Origin: Talpa occidentalis
Taxonomy: Eukaryota > Chordata > Mammalia > Eulipotyphla > Talpidae
Assembly: GCF_014898055.3 (NCBI RefSeq)
Contig: NW_023600993.1
Coordinates: 20,967,048 to 21,031,047, forward strand
Reading direction: 5' to 3'
DNA length: 64,000 bases
Below are positions 47,460 through 59,322 of this stretch, one piece after another (the stretch's first letter is position 1; each line of letters opens with the position of its first letter). Under the pieces are notes generated by a model, which did no database searches, had not been told where the DNA came from, and saw only the letters and a program-made list of their open reading frames with translations. The position numbers and the translations under genes are program-made.

Positions 47460-48400
47460 GCCCAGTGTAGGGGAGAGGAGTGGCCTGGGCTCTCTCCCGC
47501 CTCCCCCTGCCAGCCTCTGCGGCCTCCACTGCAGCTTTGCTTTCTTCCCAGGTTTCATCACCCACACGTGATCACGGTGTTGTAAAAAGCACTTGTGAGC
47601 ATGAGCACGGGCACACGCTCCTGTAAGTACAGACACCTGGGGGGAGAGATGAGGGAGATCGTTGTGAGAGAGGGAAGCCGGGGAAGGAGCGTGGAGATCG
47701 CAGGCGTTGCTACTTGCCTCTCAGGACCCCCTGCCTCTCTCATTCCTGGCCTCCTTGCCTGCTGCTTGGCCTGTGTCCAGTTCCCTGCTTCAGCGTCGAA
47801 GGCCCATCACCTCTACCTAAGGCCCCAGGATTTATTCATCTGTTTGCCTGAATCCACAACGAAGCTGTGTGACCTGCCCGCCCCGGTCCTGGGACCGGTT
47901 GCTGCAAATCCAGGTAACCAGCGTGCAGGGGTGCAGGGTGTGATGGGGACACTGCTGGGAATTAAGGCCCGGCCAGGCAGGCTGGGCCTTGCTGAGGGAG
48001 AGCTTTGTGTATCACGCCCAGGGCGGACGAGAGCTTTCTCCAGCAGGGGCCCGGCTTGTGTGGGAAGCAGAGAACGCCAGACTCGCCTGCTGGCTGGGAA
48101 TCAGGCCACTCTGCGATTTGCATCTGAGGAAGGTTGGGTGGCGGGCAGACATGACTATGCCAACCTGTGCCCTTCTGTCTGAGGAGATCCGTGCCCTGAT
48201 GTTAGTGCAGATTGTCAGCTTCCACAGCGAGCGCCTTAGGGTTGCCAGCAGGCAGCCCGGGCCCGAAGGTGAGGCGTCTCCACCAAGTCTCAGTAAACTC
48301 CCGGCTGCCTGGGAATAATGCGCCACAGCTGCACACTTTCAACTGGCCCAGGGTCTCTGGCTGTCAGAAAGGTTACAGGTACATACTTTCCTTTGTCCTC
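47460..48400. other. Moderately GC-rich stretch without a clear gene
   Basis: A stretch visibly richer in G and C than its surroundings, with scattered CpG. A 195-codon plus-strand frame (47595-48182) and a 109-codon one (47989-48318) overlap here. Neither shows a domain, a low-complexity signature or splice support, and open frames of this length are expected by chance in GC-rich DNA. It could be a decayed promoter or CpG island of a non-coding RNA. Confidence 0.35.
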
Positions 48401-49393
48401 CATGGAAGCTTAATATCATTTTCTTCTGTTCAAGTCAACTTATAGACCTCATTGCTTCCAGTTCATCATCGCGTGGCTTGAACAGCCTCTTGTCAAGAAC
48501 ACATGATAGTGCTCGCAGAATCGTGTGGAGGACAAACTCATGCATTTTTAACCAACTCCAGCAATTGAAAGCTCTTTGGTGCTGGAGCATATTAATATAA
48601 CTGTTGGAATCTCCCCGAGAGCGGTCTCTGTGCAGAGAGGAATTCCCAGGACCTCAGTGTGAGTTCCAGGAGATGGGGACTTCGCGTCCCTCCACTTCAT
48701 GACTCCCCCAGACCACAGCATAGCGCCTTGTCCAGGTTAGAGCATCGGTTCTATTTTATAGAACCATCTGCCATTCTGGCCTGTTCAGAAATGTTTCTGA
48801 CAATACCTTTGGCTTGAACCTAGGGTGGTGGTTGCGTTTTTCTTCCGGTTCCCCCAGTCTCTGACAACAAACATACACTCTGTTCACTCCCTATTGCTAT
48901 GATAACGCAGGGTAGTGGGTAGCCAGAAAAAAGCAGTGGCAAACCAAGCACGTTTTGAAATTTGGGCGCCGGAAAGGTTCAGCGGCCGGGTTACTTTCTG
49001 CTGGCTTCACTGTGGCTGGCTGCAGACCTGTTAGATCTTGCTAGGCTCGGTCACCTATGGGGCACCAGCCAGCTGTCAGGTGACCTAGGACAGCCTCAGG
49101 TACGGAAATGAGGTAACTCAGTTCTGCTTCATGTGCCACCTTCCCACAACGTGGCCCCTCGGGATGTCCCTACGGAGATAGGACAGGAGCCACGGTAAGC
49201 ACTGGCACGCCAGTGGTTTCCAAGCCTCTGCTGCCATCTTGTTGGCTAGCACCCCGTTGGCCAAAACAAATCACAAGAGTGACATCAGAGTAGGGTGGGG
49301 CAATGCCAAAGAACAGGGATGCAGGGAAGGAAGGGACTTGACTGCAAGTATCTAATAACACATGTTCCTTGAAAGGGAAGAGCAAGTTTCAGA
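48401..49393. other. Intergenic DNA
   Basis: No supported feature. The stretch near 48885-49190 ('cctattgctatgataac', 'ctatggggcaccagccagct') hints at an old interspersed repeat that I cannot name. Confidence 0.4.
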
Positions 49394-49407
49394 AGAAAAT
49401 GCAAATC

Positions 49408-49690
49408 GGGCCTCCCCGGTGGCACAGTGGTTGAGCACTGGGTTGCGAAGCTGCCCGCAGCCTCTGCGGCGCCGGTTCGATCCCCAGCTGCTCCCCGGCC
49501 ACCGGAGGAGGGTCCCACATGGTGCGCAGACCTCTCCTGCCGCCCGCTGCTCCCCTCAGCAGTGTACTTCGGTCCTTCTGCCTGCTCTGCTCCCCGCTCT
49601 GGCTCTGGTGAATTCTCTCACCCTCCCGCGCTTCTGACTGTACCCAGTGCTTGTATAAATAAATAAATATATATTTTAAAAAAAAAAAAA
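49408..49690 (+). mobile_element. tRNA-derived SINE, subfamily A (near-consensus)
   Basis: Full-length plus-strand copy: GGGCCTCCCCGGTGGCACAG head, B-box 'gccggttcgatccccagc', complete body, AAAT tail and a long A-run. A perfect 14-bp duplication AGAAAATGCAAATC lies at 49394-49407 and 49691-49704. It is one of the youngest-looking copies and is useful as a reference for the family. Confidence 0.97.
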
Positions 49691-49779
49691 AGAAAATGCA
49701 AATCACTTGCAATCCTACCAACCACACATAAATCATTATTGACATTTAAAGACATCTTTACAACCTCATTTCTAGGTAA

Positions 49780-50110
49780 AGGCATACTTTTAAAAGCACA
49801 TGAGCTACCAATCGTAAATACCAATCATAACTTTCTTAACTATATATTGTGGACATGTTTCTATGCTATAAAATATTGTCCTACAATGTGTTTTTAATAA
49901 TTGCTTAGTGTTTCATGGTAATCTATCCATATCATAAAAATCTTTCTTGATGGACATTTAACTTCCATGTTTTCGCAATTATAAACCACTCTGCCGTGAA
50001 CATCCTTATCATTTCACCTTTGTGTATATTCATATTTTTGCTCAAGTCTTTCCTAGAAGAAGAATTAATAAATCAGAGTGTCCGCACAGTTGTAACACTT
50101 TTTATGTCCA
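49780..50110 (-). repeat. Old L1-like fragment, antisense
   Basis: 'gtgtttcatggtaatctatc', 'cttgatggacatttaacttc' and 'cgcaattataaaccactctg' parallel antisense L1M blocks ('ttgatggacatttaggttgtttcca...attataaacaatgctg'). Confidence 0.6.
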
Positions 50111-51299
50111 CCATTTATTATCTTCCACCAGGAGTCTTTGAGTGTCTGTTTCTCTGCTAGATTGTGGTTTGGTTTCTACTTGAATTTTATGCTATTTATA
50201 ACAGTGCATTGGATTAATCTCTGTCTTAGAGAACATTGACTAAGTGACTGTATGAGATAGTAGTTTTTTCCCTAATTCCTCAGAGAGGGATGAAAATTAG
50301 CATTAACATAGGTCATAGAGTGGGGCTTTAAAGTGACTGAGATAAGAATAATAAATCAGGCAATTGACAGGGAGAAAAATTGTTAAAAGAAACTGGTCAC
50401 TTGACTTAGAGGCTAACTGTTTAGTCAAAAATTGTTGTCACTGGTACTCCTAGTGAGCTACTGGCCTGAAAAAACATTTTTTTTAGTTTTGATGGACTGA
50501 TTAAATATCTAGGAGGTTATATTCTAATTTGGGCAGGGATGGGAGAGTAGAGGTGTTTCAGATTTTAAGGTCAGTTTGTACTGCTTGCTTTTGTTAAGGT
50601 GATCAAATGGTTTCCCTTGATAGTTGTATATTTTTTTTGATGTCAGATTACTTTTCTGATTATTTCCAAAATCTACCTTTCTTGTATTTAACTGAAATTT
50701 CTTATAATGAGAACATGAAGACGATTTTTTCCACGTTTATTTGGTCTATTTGTAGTTTCTGCTTTTAGTGCCGACAGAAAATCTTGCTTTGGATGATGGT
50801 TCTTGCCCTCTGCTAAAAATATTTAAATTCATTCAAAATCATTATTACTACAAAATTTTGACTTTATACACAATGGACTATAGGACCCCTTTCCTGTGGG
50901 TTGGGCCTTACTCATAATCCCTTAACCAAGCACATCAAGCAGAGACCAATATGTGTTTATAAAGATTTATGCAAGTAGTAATTATTTAGTAAATAATAAA
51001 CAATTTAGTAAATAATAAATTAATAAACATGAATTGTTTTATGAATAATTTCTCATAAGTAGTGGTTTACTTATTTAATAAATCCTTATTTAACCAATAA
51101 ATATTAGTGAATGACTAAATGGAGTTTATATTATGAAAATATGTGGAACAAAAATGCCTGCTCAAACAAACATCAAATTTGTCATCTAACAGCTTTTCAA
51201 CTACATAAGCCCAAGTTTTCTTAACTAATTGAACTGTGACTGTTTTCATAATTAGCACTTACTTTATACATGGTATCTAGTCTCCAAGATTATTCTCAC
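50111..51299. other. Intergenic DNA
   Basis: AT-rich sequence with repeated 'tagtaaataataaa' phrases near 50985-51020. No gene or element supported. Confidence 0.45.
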
Positions 51300-51795
51300 A
51301 TGGTGCTCACACATGCTGAATAGGGCTGGCCCATGTAGCCATAAGCTATCTTAAACATAACAGAGATGATCTTCAAGGTCACAAGAGCTTCAAGTCACAG
51401 AAGGTCAGAAAAGACACTGTCACTTCTCCCATTTTGCTCTCAGCTGGACCATACATTGGTAAGAACCCAGCTGCATATCATGAGGACACTCACTTGGGCG
51501 GTCCTACGGTGAGGTCCATGTGCTGAGAAACAAGCTTCCTGCCAATTACCAACACTAACTTGACAGCCTTTGAGCAAGCTCTTTTGGAAGTGATTCTCTA
51601 GCACCCATACAACCTTCATCTCTAGGCTGATACCTTGACTGCAACCTCAGGAGAGACCCTGAGCCAGAGCTCCCCAACCAAAGATCCCTGAGATAATCAA
51701 TGTTCATCGTTTTAATGCTACTAATCAATATTTGGGTATAATTTGTTTCACAGCAATAGATAGCTGATATAATGTGTAACAGGTGTGTTTCACCA
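51300..51795 (+). repeat. MLT1-type (MaLR) solo LTR
   Basis: Clear MLT1 text: 'gtgaggtccatgtgctgaga', 'cttgactgcaacctcaggag', 'agaccctgagccagagctcc', then 'gagataatcaatgttcatcg', 'gggtataatttgtttcacag' and 'caatagatagctgatata'. The 5' limit is uncertain. An ancient MaLR fossil without internal sequence. Confidence 0.85.
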
Positions 51796-52039
51796 AATAG
51801 ATTTTATAACCATCTTAAAGAACCATGTTCTCATTCTTCACATGTCTTACATGTTATTGAGTTAATATTAGTCTCAAAAGTGACATTGATGCTCTCCAGT
51901 GACTTTCTAATCAAGTCAACAAATATTTAATGCCCTCCAGTCCCTCTTCGAAGAGCCAAGGAAAGTGTTAAATAAAAAGGGATAAGTAAGTGCTCGTGGA
52001 TAAGACATATAAATATGGGTCAGTTCAATAAAGATGTGA

Positions 52040-52800
52040 AGCTAAGGGAAAAAAAGAAAACAAAGATGGGGGATGCTATTTTATATATTTGATGTAGGAA
52101 ACAACATCAGGAACAAATTTTTCAGAAAAGACATTTCTCAGAGCTGTTCATATATCTGGCACAGCATTGCAGGCACAAGTTCAAGGACCAGGACATGGGG
52201 GGGAAATGTGGCATATTCAGTAAGGCCAATCAGGCTAAGACTGAGTTCACTATTTGTTGGGGCTTTCTCTAGTAGTTTATTGATTTTCTCACAAGACTGA
52301 CTTTTCACTGAAATCCCTCTAGCTGGCTTATGGCCCCCTTCTCTGAATTTGAACAGCCTCCACTTTAAACAAAGCTGTTTATGTAAATTAGTCATAATGT
52401 GAAACAACAAACCCAACAAATGAGTCACAATAGGCGATTTTTTTTTGTAGCCAGAATGAAGAATTAGAAAATTCACTGATTGCAATGTTTCTTTCATTAC
52501 TTCTGTGACTTGAAGCTTTCTGACTTCATTAAAGCCATTAGTGGCCACCAATAAATTATATAGGTCGCAACACAAGTATGTTTGAATGTTTCTGACATCC
52601 CAAGGAAATAATCAGGCTTAATCAATATATATTTATCAAGACATAAGGTCTTGAATCGACAAGTAATTAGCTCTTCCAAGAGGAGAACAAATAAAATTCT
52701 ATTTCTTGAATGTTCTGTCATTCTGTGCTGTGGATTTCACCTCTTTCCTCCTCTTGCTGAAAGAACACATGTCACAATGAATCGAATGATCACTGAGTAA
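52040..52800. other. Repeat-free stretch, possible conserved non-coding element
   Basis: No recognisable interspersed repeat for about 750 bases. Overlapping 145- and 74-codon minus-strand frames end in stops and lack domains. The stretch has a perfect AP-1 site (TGAGTCA near 52422) and many TAAT homeodomain cores. This composition is often seen in conserved enhancers, but I cannot test conservation. Confidence 0.3.
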
Positions 52801-53268
52801 TGAGTTCTGTTCTGATTACAGCATGTTGGTGATCATAAATAAATGAAATTGTGTTTGCCTTTCATAGATAGACCTCTGAATTTTTAAATCTCACATTTCA
52901 CCTCAGATAAACAAGTTTATCCTTATTTTAACAAGTAAACATCATCTGAGGAGCGTAATGTAGAACTTAAATTCACATTTAACATTTTAAATTACCATGT
53001 AAACGAGTGCTCCTACATGGCTCTCCTAGGGCAACAGCTGGTGTTCTCTCTTATAAAGCTGACTGGTTCTCCTTTTTGCTTTCTCCCTTTTATAAATATG
53101 ATCTTGACTAATTAATTATTTTATTGGAGCTTCCATTCAGGAGAGTAGATTCAGAGTGAGGTATACATAGGGGAAAAGGGGAGTGAGATAGTTTAAAAAA
53201 GTCAAAGAGAGGAAGTCAGATTGACAGATGTAAAGACAGAAAAATTCTGTAGCATAGCATGGTACATG

Positions 53269-53305
<37 letters not shown>
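53269..53305. repeat. (TG)n microsatellite
   Basis: About 18 uninterrupted TG units. Confidence 0.97.
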
Positions 53306-53307
<2 letters not shown>

Positions 53308-55310
53308 GGGGAAAGAGAATGGAGACATCACCACTGAGAGAAAGGGCAACTAAAGACTAGGATTTGTTTGTAGTAGATTCTATTATTTTTCAAAAGATTG
53401 ATACTTAAAAAAGTAATTGTTTTTCCTCTTAAGTAAAAATAAGAGACCATTCTTATTATAAGAGGCAAAATTCTGGAAATAACTAAAAGGAAATGTAGTT
53501 AATTAATAGTTTACTGAGAAACCTACTACCGTACATTTGTAACAAAGCAAATTAATTTAAAATACTTGAGGACCGGGCATATAGTATAATTTATAATTAA
53601 TTTTTCTCAGCTCTAAATGTGTATACAATATAGCATAGGTTATGAAAAAAATGAGCTCCTTAAATCTCTAAAGGATTTTTTATTAGCCTGGTCATGCATA
53701 GGCAAAGGTTTTTGCTTTTTTTAATCTTTCTTTGTGCTTATTTAATTAATATGAATTATTTAAAACATTGAGATACTGGGTTATGATAACAATTTACCTC
53801 CTTCCCCCAATTAACTTTGATGGAAAGCAAGCAAATGAACTTGCAAAATGAATAGAAATTTTAATCTTTCATACAAGTTATTTCTCAGGAATTCTAATGC
53901 CAATGATTTTATAAAATTGGCATAAATGTAAATATATGCTGAAGTCTATTCATGTTAAATTACTATTGGAATTAAGGACATTCAAATAAATTTTTTCTAT
54001 TGACAGAATTTCTAGAAATTGTTTCTCTACGTAGCAAGAATTCAATATTCATTCTCTGGAGAAATGATTAGTGGCAGTTTTTAAAGAGAATTCGAGGATA
54101 ATTTTTTTGAAAAGAACATATCCAGCAATGCTGCAAAGGTTTTAAGTAAAACAACAAACAAGCAAACAAACAAAACAAAGCAGTAAATCCTGATAACTAT
54201 TTCCCCCAAGGACTCCTTCCTTGTGAAAACTCTGTTTCAAGGGACACTTAATCTGTGTGTTCCTGATTCATTTATACACCTCAGAGCCGTTTCAAACACC
54301 AACACATCTTATGAACCTTTTTATAAGTCTTTTCAAAGATATTTTTATTTGAACTAGAAAGTCATGTTTTGTTGGCACTAAATGGAGCTTGGGGTGCGAG
54401 AGAAAAAGTTGGTTGGAGCCCACAGAGTTCAAGTGACTCTAAACAAGGTCAAAGCCATTCTTCCAGCCTCAAATGAGATTGAAATAAAGAATAGAAGTGT
54501 TCACTGTGTGACTGCCTGTGTGAGCCAAAGATTTAAAAAACAGCAAAAGGTTCTCTGAAACCATTAAATATCTAAGATCTTAAATTCGACACAAACCACA
54601 AACTAAAATAAGTGGGATTTCTTGAACTTCATCTATATACATACGTACATGTGTGTAAATTTGGAGACAAATTTTTTTGGCTTGTGTTTTGTTTTTGGCT
54701 TGTGTATGGCTGACCACCCTAGTTGCAGCTTTCCCCAGAACCAGAGATTTGGGCTCAGGGGTTCATTTGGCAGGTGACGGAGGCAACATACAGAGGGGTA
54801 AGGGGAAGTGACACAGGGCCTCTGAAGATGTGTGATCAGCAGGTACCTCCATGGCAAGGGGTACTCTGTGCTGCTGGGGGCACTTTGGAAGCCAGCATGG
54901 GACACACTCCTCAGACTTACCCACTCAGGGGCTGAGGAAACTGGGATGTTTCTATCCCATTGCCCCCTGGCCAGTGGTTAAGGGCTAGTCCTGGAGCATG
55001 GTGATTCCCCACGCATCTGGCCTGCTTCTGGTCAAAGCAAAACAGACTGAGTTGGTCAGGACCAAGGTGCCATGTGGGTCATGGCCAACTTCTACTACCT
55101 TGACACAGATTCTTTTTCATTTGGGAATAACTGTAGAAGGTTTTTGGCAGAGAATCAAGCCAAGCTCTAGCTAATCGAGTTTGTTAAGATCAATTTTTCA
55201 AACAAAAAGACTATCTATGATTGTAGTAATTGGCAGTGTGGGGACCTTCATCACCCAGAGTTTAAAAGCCGAACTAAATGTGTTTTGCCTTTGATATTCC
55301 ACTTTCCTTT
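53306..55310. other. Intergenic DNA
   Basis: No supported gene or element. A short (AAAC)n-like patch lies near 54150-54178. The 70-90 codon frames near 54633-54935 are unsupported. Confidence 0.45.
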
Positions 55311-55319
55311 CCATGAATG

Positions 55320-55550
55320 ATTTCAGCTATGTTTATTAAACACTTACTATATGCCTGGCCCTGTGTTAGGTGCATAAGCTTGTAATAGAACATTTAATCC
55401 CCACAGTGACTCATTGAGATAGGCACTACTATTATCTTTATTTTATAGATGAGGAAACTGCTACACAAAAAAGATGTTGTAGCCAAGCAGGAGTTCAAAT
55501 TCAGTCTGGCTCCAGAGCTGTGATCTTCCGCACTACATACACTGGCTCTC
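55320..55550 (-). repeat. MIR element (well preserved)
   Basis: Nearly complete reverse MIR: 'aaacacttactatatgcctg', 'gccctgtgttaggtgcataa', 'ttttatagatgaggaaactg' and 'attcagtctggctccagagc' in consensus order. Confidence 0.88.
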
Positions 55551-55582
55551 TAGAGAATCCAGTGGACATGATTTAGCCATTC

Positions 55583-55960
55583 TTTTTTTCTTCTTTTTGT
55601 TTTTATTTTCTAAAATTTTTCTTACATCATTGTTCATTTTTGTACAATATTTAATTTCTCCCCTCAGGTGTAACGCCCATAATTCTCCCAGCACCACATC
55701 ACCCATGAACCATCACCATGATCCCTGGTGCTCTTCCCTCCCATTTATATCCTTCTTTCTCTCCCTCCCCAGTTGGATGCCGCAGATCTATGGTTTGCCT
55801 GAGAGTTTTGTCTCTTTCCAGACCCTTTGTTGAGTTCCCCTACTATTCCTCCTGTAAGTTAAGCCATCTGATACTTTTCTTTTTCTTCTGACTTATTTCA
55901 CTGAGCATAACCCCTTCTGGCTCCATCCATGTTCACTCTGCTTTTCTTCTCTGGTATCTG
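55583..55960 (-). mobile_element. L1 3' end, antisense
   Basis: Starts with a T-rich tail, continues with 3' UTR text and ends with 'cttctgacttatttcactga' and 'gcataaccccttctggctcc', the complement of the end of L1 ORF2. Its 'gacttatttcactgagcat' block is the reverse of the L1 at 6573-6900, showing the same lineage type. It is more diverged than that copy. Confidence 0.85.
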
Positions 55961-56069
55961 AGGTGGTGGTGATTCCTAACTGTATAACAGCTGTGCATAG
56001 AGATGGATGCAGAACCCGTGTCCTGCCATGTTTACTTCACAAATGCACACGCTGAGGTTCCAGAAGCTA

Positions 56070-56260
56070 CATGGTTTGTGTTGTAGTTAGCTCATGCTGG
56101 GAGGGGGTTACGAGGGACAAATTACCCCCCAGTGGCTTAAAACAACAATCATGTATCATTCTAATGCACACATTTATGGGTTCTTTAAAAGCCACTGGGC
56201 TCTCCCATGCATCTGGTCTCATCAGCGGCGGCTTTATCCATGTCTCGTGTCCATCCATGC
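56070..56260. repeat. Possible old interspersed repeat
   Basis: 'gacaaattaccccccagtgg' followed by 'cttaaaacaacaatcatgta' is a phrase shared by a common old mammalian repeat (AACAAATTACCACAAACTTAGTGGCTTAAAACAACA). I cannot name the family. Confidence 0.45.
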
Positions 56261-56371
56261 CACAGAAGACTAGCGCGGGTGCATTCTTCTCTTTCTTCTC
56301 TGGGTACAAGCGCAGGAGAGCAAGTGGAAACACAAATGTTTCTCGCAGCCTAGGCTCACAACTAGCACACT

Positions 56372-56631
56372 TTTTTTTTTTTTTAAAAAAAGATTTATTT
56401 ATTTATGCATGCAAGAGCTGGGGTACAGGCCAGAGGCGCGGGGCTGGGGGGTGGTGAGAGGATTCACCAGAGACACAGTGGGGAACAGAACAGGCAGACT
56501 GACTGAAACACACTGCTGAGGGGAGCAGCGGGAGAGGAGAGGTCTGCTTTGCCATGTGGGCTGCTCATGCTGCAGAGGCTACGGTTTGCTTCATAGTGCA
56601 GTGCTTAACCCCTTGCGCCACCAGGGAGGCC
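56372..56631 (-). mobile_element. tRNA-derived SINE, subfamily B
   Basis: Inverted copy with a T-run, AAAGATTTATTTATTTATGC, 'caagagctggggtacaggcc' and a terminal 'gcgccaccagggaggccc'. The duplication CACAACTAGCACACT / CACAACTGGCACACT (one mismatch) flanks it. Confidence 0.95.
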
Positions 56632-56649
56632 CACAACTGGCACACTGTT

Positions 56650-58600
56650 ATTCCCACCTTTCTTTTTGGCCAAAACAAGTTTCATGGCTCAGTACAGACA
56701 CGAAGGTGGGGGGAATAGGCTCTAATTCTTTAGTGAGAGAAATGACAAATTCATATGACACTGAGAGACGTAACACTGCGAGGCCTTTCGTGCCTTGCAC
56801 TGAGCTGCTCGGGCAGAGAACTTGGTTATGTTGTTGACCCCACCCCCTTTCACACATCCATTCCTTTGCCCCATCTCAGAAGCAATGAGCAGGGAGCACA
56901 TTGGAGATGCTCTCCCAGCTCAGCCCATAGCATTGCCAAAGGGTTGAGATTCACAGGGCCCCATTTTAAGATCCAATTTTCATTGACCACAGGAATTGTA
57001 GGGGAAGCAAAAGGAAATGAACTGAACTCTGATTTGTTTATCCTGGCAGTCTGTTGTGACAACGGGTCTCTGGTATTCCAGGGTATCCCACAACTTATGC
57101 TTGAAGTTCAGTTTTTATTCAAATCCCCAAACTGCTATAATTCCACTGAAGATTCTGCCTGACATCTTCCATGGGGAAGTTCATTCCACAGGACATTCCA
57201 TAAATGCTGCCTACTTCCAAATTGGGCTTTTATAGCCTCCCCCTGTATCGCCATGTATTAAAACTTGAGTGATGGAGGTTTCACAGAAATCACTAGTAGT
57301 CTTAGATTTCTTAATTCTTTGGTGGTAATCCTAGTGCTGGGTAGTTTTCTTCTTAGTGCAAAGCACTGATGATGCCTTTATGGTTCAAAATATTTCAAGA
57401 ACCAGCGTTTACATTCTAGTATAAATTGTACATCTTAAGCTGACCTATGTTTTTTTCCCTAACTCTCCTTGTATTTTTCTGTAAGTCTGTTTTCCCTCCA
57501 AATGTTAGCTCTACTTGTTTCTCAAGTGCTACTTGAACTTTAGCATACAAATCTATATTTTATTTTCAATTTTACCGTCCACCTTTAGCTGAGACTTAAC
57601 TCTTGTTGCTTATACACAAAAGCACCTTAACAATACATTAGCTCAAGAAATGGTGCAAAGAAACACCAGAATTGCTTAATCAACATGGCAGCTCTATCTG
57701 CAAAAGTTAAAAAAAAAAAAAAAAAAAGCCAAAGTAGTCTTGGCTGTATTAGCAGCATCGGCCAATTACGGAATCTGTACAATAAATGGCCAAGGTTATG
57801 GCACCCATAAAGTTTAATTTGCATTCTGAATATTACGATGTGTTCACTGAGAATGCAAAGCAGACCCTGCAGGATGTGAGCAGCGAAATTACAGAGCATT
57901 TCAGGATTTCTTTGGTTCATGCAAAGGCAGGAGAGAATGGCTTGCTGGTGTGTGGTCAGCAGCAACCTTTGCCTCCTTCAATAGGACATACGGAGCATCA
58001 AAGCAGATGGTCCTTCTGGGCTACCCTTGGAGGAGACAGAATCACCAGATGGTCTGATGTAAATTGTGACTGGGTCGCACTGCAGCCAATCGGATTATCT
58101 GGGTCATTTTGGGGATTAATGTAGGTGGCCAGAAGATTGATTAGGTTGCCATGATTGGAACCTGCTGGTAAGAGGATGAAAATGATTTAGCCAATTGTGC
58201 CAAATGTGTGTTGTTCCAAGGCACCTAGTGGGAAGCTGAGATGGCGTTCTGCAGAGACTCTGAAATTAGATGAGGAGAGGATCTTACTGCTGGAGAATAA
58301 AAACATATAGGAGATTATATTTGCAGATCGACACAATGTATAGGAACCCCACTACTATGGGGGAAACAGTTCTAAGCTCGTAAATTGCCCCAGGGCTTCC
58401 TCACACTTATCATGCCTGTGTCAGCGGGCAGAGAAGGGAGGCCAGCACGTAGCCTGCTGCCTAGGGCATGGCCACCATTTCATAACCTGCTCTCCCAGGA
58501 GTAAGTGAATGGGTTATTTTATATAGACTCTGACTAGCTCTATACTTGTGTGTTGCCTATATCTTGGGCCCTCCGGGACTAACCAGAGTTATTCATCAAG
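56650..58600. other. Intergenic DNA
   Basis: No supported gene. It contains an 18-20 base A-run at about 57708-57727 that is not attached to any repeat I recognise. The 135-, 112- and 112-codon frames (56755-57162, 57627-57965, 57786-58124) show no family likeness. Confidence 0.45.
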
Positions 58601-58639
58601 TTGGTTTTGTGTAGCTGAAAGCTACATGGCAGGATTGAG

Positions 58640-58810
58640 TAATCAACAGAGAATGGACGTTTGCATTAGAAAGCCTGAATTCCATTCAGGCCCTTACCTT
58701 GATAGCTTTATTTCTATGAGCCTCAGTTTTCTCCTCTTTAAAACAGGGATTGAAATTGTGATGCATCTACCTCCTGGGGTTTTTGTGCAGTGCAAGGTAG
58801 CATGTGTGAT
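58640..58810 (+). repeat. MIR element
   Basis: Sense MIR: 'gaaagcctgaattccattca', 'agcctcagttttctcctctt', 'taaaacagggattgaaattg', then 'tacctcctggggtttttgtg'. Confidence 0.8.
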
Positions 58811-59028
58811 AGTGCTTTGTCAAATACAGGGAACCGGTAGTTTGTATTGTCATTGCCATATACAGTCAGCAATCCTAGCTAGACTTCACAGGGACCATAT
58901 ATTTCTTCCCATCATAGTCTAGCTTCCTGATTCATGATAACATTTGTTTATCTGCTACTGAAAAGATTAGTTACTTTGAGCTTATGCCTTGATGCTCTTT
59001 CTGTTTCCTCATTAAAAAAAAAAAAAAT

Positions 59029-59322
59029 GGGGCCTCCCTGGTGGCACAAGAGGTTAAGCACAGCACTATGAAGCATCAGCAGCCACTGCAGCATGAGTTT
59101 GATGCCCTGCCGGCCAGGGAGCTGACCCACATGGTACAGCAGACCTCTCCTATCTTGCCCACTGCTCCCCTCGGCAGTGTATTTTAGTAGATCCACCTGT
59201 TCTGCTCCCCAATCTGTCTCTGGTGGATCCTTTCACCCCACCAACACCTCTGGCCTGTACCACAGTTCTTGTATGCATAAATAAAAATAAATCTTAAAAA
59301 ATAAATAAATAAAATTTTTAAA
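59029..59322 (+). mobile_element. tRNA-derived SINE, subfamily B (full length)
   Basis: Plus-strand copy: GGGGCCTCCCTGGTGGCACA, 'gagtttgatgccctgccggc', the 'ctggcctgtaccacagttct' block and a long A-rich tail of AAATAAAT units. The best plus-strand subfamily B reference in the window. Confidence 0.95.

Noticed and set aside
47595..48182. 195-codon plus-strand ORF
   Set aside because: GC-rich context raises chance ORF length. No domain, no splice signals and no family likeness; two other frames are also open nearby.
49408..49480. True tRNA gene in the SINE heads
   Set aside because: The A-box and B-box are present, but the head does not close into a proper acceptor stem and is followed by the SINE body. 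It is a SINE promoter, not a tRNA gene.
6229..49690. Recurrent 60-126 codon ORFs containing phrases such as LSAGLRSC, CSPQQCTSVLLPAL or EAREGERIHQSQSGEQ
   Set aside because: They recur in every copy of the tRNA-derived SINE and are translations of the SINE on either strand.
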